64,000 nt of DNA. It comes from Vigna angularis. Its lineage: Eukaryota; Streptophyta; Magnoliopsida; Fabales; Fabaceae. A program made the position numbers and the translations under genes. The notes below the pieces were generated by a model that was not told the DNA's origin, ran no database searches, and saw only the letters and a program-made list of their open reading frames with translations. Positions 62,601-64,000 of the stretch are shown piece by piece. Every line of letters begins with the position of its first letter. Position 1 is the first letter of the stretch. The stretch spans positions 32,286,825 to 32,350,824 of the forward strand of contig NC_068974.1 of assembly GCF_016808095.1 (NCBI RefSeq), written 5' to 3'.

Positions 62601-62992
62601 CGACAAATTAGGAGACATTTGTTTTACACAAAATATAAGCATAAAGTAAAAGGCCAACTCCTTCAAATTACCATAGCAATGTCACTCAAACAATTGTATC
62701 CCATTTTATTAGGAAAATAAAAATGTCCATTTTAGCGAAGAATAGCAGTGGCAATCAAAATGAACACTTATTTTTTGCACAATCATAACAATTAAGCTAA
62801 CAAGACAAAAAAGGCGTTCAAATAATTTTACTACTATGATTCATACCCAATACATCATATCAAACCAATTTAATAAAAAATAAAGACATCAGTTCAAATG
62901 AATCATACCTGAGGCTTTTCCTTTGCAAATCGAACCATGTCTTCAGGATGCACCTCCACTGGATCATATCCCAACTTTGCTTTTGTAACAGC
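32695..62992 (-). CDS. POL2A: DNA polymerase epsilon catalytic subunit, 5' end outside window
   Basis: Thirty-eight exons on - join without phase errors into 5406 nt (1801 aa plus stop). Exons: 62909-62992, 61015-61179, 60744-60920, 60339-60452, 60005-60109, 58638-58756, 58359-58530, 58194-58288, 57851-57956, 57666-57745, 57380-57556, 56910-56997, 56695-56775, 52003-52146, 51465-51560, 43907-44107, 43721-43775, 43495-43637, 42945-43414, 41708-41843, 41427-41624, 41257-41331, 40112-40302, 39770-39950, 39611-39675, 38701-38839, 38508-38609, 38166-38249, 37600-37674, 36664-36926, 36483-36531, 35384-35544, 35115-35181, 34332-34442, 33992-34162, 33700-33897, 33201-33307, 32695-33055. It starts in the exonuclease-domain end ([14 protein letters not shown]). 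Polymerase motifs A ([15 protein letters not shown]), B (ILNSFYGY) and C (ELDTDG) are intact, and the C-terminus has both Cys clusters ([14 protein letters not shown]...CAC). It synthesises the nuclear leading strand. About 400 N-terminal residues are missing. Two introns carry multi-kilobase insertions. Confidence 0.95.
35735..36440. mobile_element. hAT/MITE-like element in a POL2A intron (candidate)
   Basis: The left end CAGTGTTCCCAATACAATTT and the right end (inverted) TTAGGGGTGTTTAAAAGCGA are loosely complementary. Both sides are rich in TTTGGTT(C/T)GGTT and CAAACCAAA blocks, a layout common in plant hAT-derived miniature elements. No exact 8-bp duplication was found, so this stays tentative. 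It lies between exons 35384-35544 and 36483-36531. Confidence 0.35.
41929..42115 (-). mobile_element. tRNA-derived SINE with 18-bp TSD
   Basis: On the minus strand this 187-bp insert has an A-box-like TGGCTTAATGG near its 5' end and a B-box-like GGTTCGACTTCC further on, and ends in an A-rich tail (TTTTTTTTA on +). Two similar halves (GAGATATAAGATTGG and GAGATATAAGGTTGA) suggest a dimer. An exact 18-bp duplication GGTTGGTCAGTTAATAGT flanks it at 41911-41928 and 42116-42133. It sits in the POL2A intron between exons 41708-41843 and 42945-43414. Confidence 0.8.
44211..46031 (+). mobile_element. Internally deleted Ty3/gypsy (chromovirus-like) remnant
   Basis: Two diverged LTRs (44211 to about 44543, and 45673 to about 46031) both start TGTTAGACCTCTTATAAG. 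A primer-binding-like TGGTATCAGAG follows the first at 44549, and a G-rich polypurine tract (TTTTTGGGGGGGTAT) precedes the second. Between them are gag pieces in broken frames ([18 protein letters not shown] near 44600; [17 protein letters not shown] near 45160). The sequence then jumps to text like the end of pol ([10 protein letters not shown] near 45400). Protease, reverse transcriptase and most of integrase are gone. The second LTR has an extra stretch of about 24 bp. No target duplication was identified. A Copia element is inserted directly at its right edge. It lies in a POL2A intron. Confidence 0.72.
46037..46240 (+). repeat. Copia 5' LTR (204 bp)
   Basis: The LTR contains five GGTGCCTAAC(T/A)TA-type short repeats and a TATA-like CTATAAATACA near 46176. 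It reads base for base the same as the 3' LTR at 51172-51375. Confidence 0.95.
46640..46810 (+). repeat. GC-rich leader tandem repeat of the Copia element
   Basis: About eight units of CCGCTGTCC(G/A)GGC.CCGTTTG, 20-22 bp each, sit between the primer-binding site and the coding start. The same unit occurs at about 53470-53670 in another LTR element. Open frames of 60-95 aa across it on both strands are repeat artefacts. Confidence 0.88.
46848..49259 (+). CDS. Copia polyprotein, first part: gag, protease, integrase
   Basis: An 803-aa open frame. The gag region includes [13 protein letters not shown] near the start and a CCHC zinc knuckle [14 protein letters not shown] near residue 265. The aspartic protease motif LDSGATDHM lies near 370. 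The pre-integrase HHCC region is LGHPS...[10 protein letters not shown]. The integrase catalytic core has HTDVWGP near 565, IRSDNGTEY near 628 and [13 protein letters not shown] near 660. It ends at TAG 49257-49259, and the next open frame is in the same phase, so one stop splits the polyprotein. The ATG is the first in frame after the leader repeats. Confidence 0.93.
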   Translation: MSEVKFIPLGPNNLPNMIGAYRLDGRNFLQWSQYIRRILKGRSRLDHIDGGGPEPDDSNFLMWDNEDSLIMTWMWHSMVPEISRNYMFHSSAKEIWDDLQNTFSLKKDFAACYDIESRIFNTKQGSHSVSEYHGILNGLWIELDQYQTIKMCKTDATAHAEVVERGRIFKFLHGLNQEYDPIRVQILGREKLSSLSEVFFMARGEETRRAVMLDGGISNTGSAMTTGKGFHKGTSTGGKSFERGNRGDYYTGGKSFETGNRGDYCSFCRRSGHTKETCFRLHGKSNVLKCMRNNKGPTQKWVNHTTSEQEATNQSNVSPPPDLDMKAYKEELDRLKAMVESMSKPSGSCTLSMKGKICLNIVGNMTQGIWILDSGATDHMTPCRVSFNSYDESSKEQLITVANGQGIPICGSGNIVLESSIILKGVLHVPQLANNLISVQKLTKDLNCSVIFFSTHCVFQDLATGKTILTAKEQSGLYLLETNDQSTTNILSLQATSETWANSQIWLHHKRLGHPSFNVIKSLFPHLFTNESVESFNCDICQLSKHHRASYPISNKKSTSPFDLIHTDVWGPVVASISGAKWFVTFIDDCTRVTWTYLMSNKSEVFQIFVKFFHLVQNQFGRNIKRIRSDNGTEYDNHEFLNFFSHNGIVHELTCVNTPQQNGIAERKNRHLLEVTRALRFQMFVPKIYWGEAVLTATYLINRLPTRVLNGISPIESLLSFVPSSPLISSLPSRIFGCIAFVHSHHPNRSKLDPKALKCIFIGYPSNKKGYKCYHPQSRRIFISMDVTFHETQSFYVSSPLQG
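49272..51164 (+). CDS. Copia polyprotein, second part: reverse transcriptase, RNase H
   Basis: A 630-aa open frame in the same phase as the first part (starts differ by 2424 nt). Reverse transcriptase blocks [24 protein letters not shown] and the catalytic YVDD (near residue 313) are intact. RNase H shows [19 protein letters not shown] and [14 protein letters not shown]. It ends 7 nt before the polypurine/3' LTR junction. No frameshift was seen. The nearest upstream interruption is the single TAG. Confidence 0.93.
   Translation: MDELSFLSLPCQSSQDAQDLSNETIRIHNKDEEEDNFFGQKYERRKQPTSTLEQEKLSNPEVRIPEDNIEEVSITDDLPIALRKERRSCAKYPISQHVCTNNLSDKHRSFIAAIDATKIPTSIQEAMKLEHWTQAMKEEMNALERNSTWEIVDKPRDKKAVGCRWLFTVKHKADGTIERYKARLVAKGYTQTYGIDYEETFAPVAKMNTVRVILALAAHFRWDLHQLDVKNAFLHGDLEEEVYMDIPPGFEVKNERNKVCLLKKALYGLKQSPRAWFGRFTKAMISLGYRQSQGDHTLFIKHSSTGKLTLLLVYVDDMIIAGDDEAEKLALKEKLAAQFEIKDLGKLKYFLGIEVAYSKEGIFISQRKYVLDLLKETGKLGCRTSTIPIEQNHRIGSEESAPVEKTQYQRLVGKLIYLSHTRPDIAYAVSVVSQFMHDPRNRHMQAVDKILQYLKSSPGKGLLFKREDTLGMKIYTDADYAGSITDRKSTSGYCMFLGNSLVTWRSKKQDRVSRSSAEAEFRALAQGMCEGLWMKIILDDLKIKIDSPMQLYCDNKSAISIAHNPVQHDRTKHIEIDRHFIKDNLDRGFMITTHVPTGLQLADIFTKGLPQGRFQDLVSKLGMIDIHLPT
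51172..51375 (+). repeat. Copia 3' LTR (204 bp)
   Basis: Reads identical to the 5' LTR. It is followed by the GTAAT duplication and then by the POL2A intron. Confidence 0.95.
52608..54609 (+). mobile_element. 2.0-kb non-autonomous LTR element (TRIM/LARD-like), nested
   Basis: LTRs of 163 bp (52608-52770 and 54447-54609) differ visibly at one position only. Primer-binding TGGTATCAGAGC is at 52771 and polypurine GAGGAGGAG just before the right LTR. The 1.7-kb interior has no gag or pol. It contains a duplicated block of about 134 bp (starts 52994 and 53128), the CCGCTGTCCAGGCACTGTTTG array (about 53470-53670) and several AGTCCCTGCAGTTTTGTAG repeats (53710-54250). The open frames of 60-175 aa at 53192-53772 follow these repeats and are not genes. 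It interrupts the left LTR of the element at 52463. Confidence 0.85.
53470..53675 (+). repeat. GC-rich 21-bp tandem array shared with Copia leader
   Basis: About nine to ten units of GCCGCTGTCCAGGCACTGTTT, some shortened. The first three after 53500 are nearly identical. It matches the leader repeat at 46640-46810. Confidence 0.9.
55106..55660 (-). CDS. Leader/gag-like frame of non-autonomous gypsy element
   Basis: A 184-aa open frame inside the element at 52463-56597. The start [14 protein letters not shown] is followed by a degenerate repeat of about 9-10 residues ([31 protein letters not shown]), then a stretch [15 protein letters not shown] and a charged C-terminus. This layout resembles the N-terminal leader region upstream of gag in plant gypsy elements. 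No zinc knuckle, protease or polymerase follows. Whether it is translated is unknown. Confidence 0.4.
   Translation of the reverse strand: MELSLRRLKAELSGIRHEVQAPNGKGLLKPNDSGLTDPNVSELPELNDSRLLDANVKERTEPTERGLTEPNGRRRPKPNVRKLPEPNGLVLEGRMKALEGRADGRINTLEGTMESVKRWADKKNRGLAVFGTLAEGRERREVLKDIENHSLRAYDSGEVVTRMLDEEWKTLEKVLPPPEPPDMN
55885..56102 (+). mobile_element. 218-bp insertion in right LTR, likely solo LTR
   Basis: The insert begins TGTTAGAATAATTATT. It is bordered by AGAAC at 55880-55884 and 56103-56107 (TAGAAC if one base longer). The left LTR of the host element lacks it, so the empty site is known. It contains CTATATAAATAAGAG, a TATA-like box, as in an LTR. Its right end (AGATCAAG/T) is not the canonical CA. 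Confidence 0.65.
59200..59509 (+). mobile_element. 310-bp solo LTR with 5-bp TSD
   Basis: Ends TGTTAGG...CCTAACA form an inverted repeat. The exact duplication TGTAA lies at 59195-59199 and 59510-59514. There is no internal region. It lies in the POL2A intron between exons 58638-58756 and 60005-60109. Confidence 0.85.
61405..62211. repeat. 260-bp tandem repeat array in a POL2A intron
   Basis: Units start GTTAAGAAGTG at 61405, 61665 and 61925 (exactly 260 bp apart), with a shortened fourth at 62086. Each includes CTTATCTCTAGTC, AATTGG(C/T)CTTATC and GTCCACACAAATCTC. The third lacks about 100 bp. The unit resembles a dispersed legume repeat, perhaps LTR-derived. Text from 62212 to about 62560 appears to be further decayed copies. 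Confidence 0.88.
62212..62908. other. Rest of POL2A intron
   Basis: Decayed repeat-like sequence to about 62560, then AT-rich intron. No separate gene was seen; the 70-aa frame at 62344 is not supported. Confidence 0.55.
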
Positions 62993-64000
62993 CTAAAGAA
63001 AACAAAGAAATGAAAAGGACAAATTTGGTTAATTAAAAATTTATGAGCTGAGAACTTATTCCTGCTTTACTTATTATAACATGCAAGGAAACTGTTCAAT
63101 TTAATATAAAAATAAAGTTCTTTTTCAAAACTAATAAGTATAAAATTCTAAAATGATTTTCCCAATATAGTAAATAAATTATGCATGGTTAAGTGGATAG
63201 CTTGTTGAGCCAATATTAGTTGCCTTCGTGCGCACAGCTCATCCTCCTGCAGTTACAGGGTGCCAGGATAAAAATGTTTACAATTCTATTGTGGTTGAAA
63301 ATATATGGTACATTTCCAGCTTGATAATTCAGTGTCACACTGAAAAAGAAATTGTTAAGTATGAGCGTACAACTACTTTGCATCAAATCAAAAACTGTTG
63401 CAATTAGCATAGTAGGTGGTTATCAATTAGCTGTTACTGATTTGGTTAGTTGGCTATAATTGTGAGACATTGGACTAAAACTGTGTATGAAGTAAACAAT
63501 AGAGTCCATTTTATATAAGTTAATTACAAAAATAGTTATAGGAGATTTTATTCCTTTTATATATGATATAATATGCCTTTGAATCAGATCTATAAAAATA
63601 TCCTAACAGTTATAAAGTTTCTAATTGAAAAAAAAAAAAAACTCAAAATATAAAAGAATAAATCCTTATATATAATCTTAGACACTCTAAATATTCAAAG
63701 ACAGTATCATCAGATGTTTCTTATATTTCTCATACCCCTGCTAATCTCTAGAGAACAATTCATTTCACAACAAATAATTATAAAACAATTTATTTACACC
63801 GAAATTTTGTTTATTGGTGCAAAATTGCATATGGAGGTGCTGAACAGTTAGATATAGGACTGAATGAACACTTTGGCTGACGATGGAGCACCTTTTAGCT
63901 AGGAAGATGAATATAGTAAGATACAGAAGATACAGGGTACAAATTGGAAGAACGAATATAAACCCTCTATTACAAAGCCAAAGACAGCAAAAATGAAAAG
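62993..64000. other. 5'-ward intron of POL2A, continuing past the window
   Basis: AT-rich sequence with no exon matching the residues that should precede [11 protein letters not shown]. The next upstream exon is therefore beyond 64000. Confidence 0.55.

Overview
The window is plant nuclear DNA. It has AT-rich spacers, intron-split genes with GT/AG borders, and many class I and class II transposable elements. Long terminal inverted repeats starting GGGTTAAATATG are very common in legumes, so a legume (Phaseoleae-like) is my inference. The species cannot be fixed from this sequence alone.

Three cellular genes could be rebuilt exon by exon with all reading phases closing. (1) A six-exon HPt-type histidine phosphotransfer gene lies on + at 12108-15943. 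It encodes 148 aa, but the phospho-accepting His is replaced by Arg80, so it is a pseudo-HPt. An extra 69-nt copy of its third exon lies 3.4 kb downstream. (2) MFP1, a plastid-targeted coiled-coil filament-like protein of four exons and 752 aa, lies on + at 26985-30688. (3) The catalytic subunit of DNA polymerase epsilon (POL2A/POLE) lies on - at 32695-62992. It has 38 exons in the window encoding 1801 aa, and its 5' end lies beyond the right edge. MFP1 and POL2A are convergent.

Layout. 1-12 kb is a transposon-rich spacer holding two Mutator-like elements with exact 9- and 10-bp target duplications, a third Mutator-like element carrying a broken FkbM methyltransferase fragment, a hAT-like element, and a diverged LTR. 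12-16 kb is the pseudo-HPt gene. 16-27 kb is a spacer with the orphan exon, a 1.9-kb inverted-repeat element and a 2.2-kb solo LTR containing a CGAACGCTCACT minisatellite. 27-30.7 kb is MFP1. 32.7-63 kb is POL2A, whose introns hold most of the young mobile DNA: a SINE with an 18-bp duplication, an internally deleted gypsy remnant, a Copia element with identical LTRs, a non-autonomous gypsy-like element with another LTR element in each of its LTRs, a solo LTR and a 260-bp tandem array.

The three genes show no obvious joint function. They concern cytokinin-type phosphorelay, plastid nucleoid/thylakoid structure, and leading-strand replication. The most unusual observations are the His-less HPt with its orphan exon, the GC-rich leader repeat shared by two LTR elements of different sequence, the Mutator-like elements whose 21-bp arrays stay open in four frames and whose inverted repeats carry ACGT-core motifs, and the nested insertions whose pre-insertion sites can be read from the sister LTR. 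No CRISPR array, rRNA gene or tRNA gene was seen.
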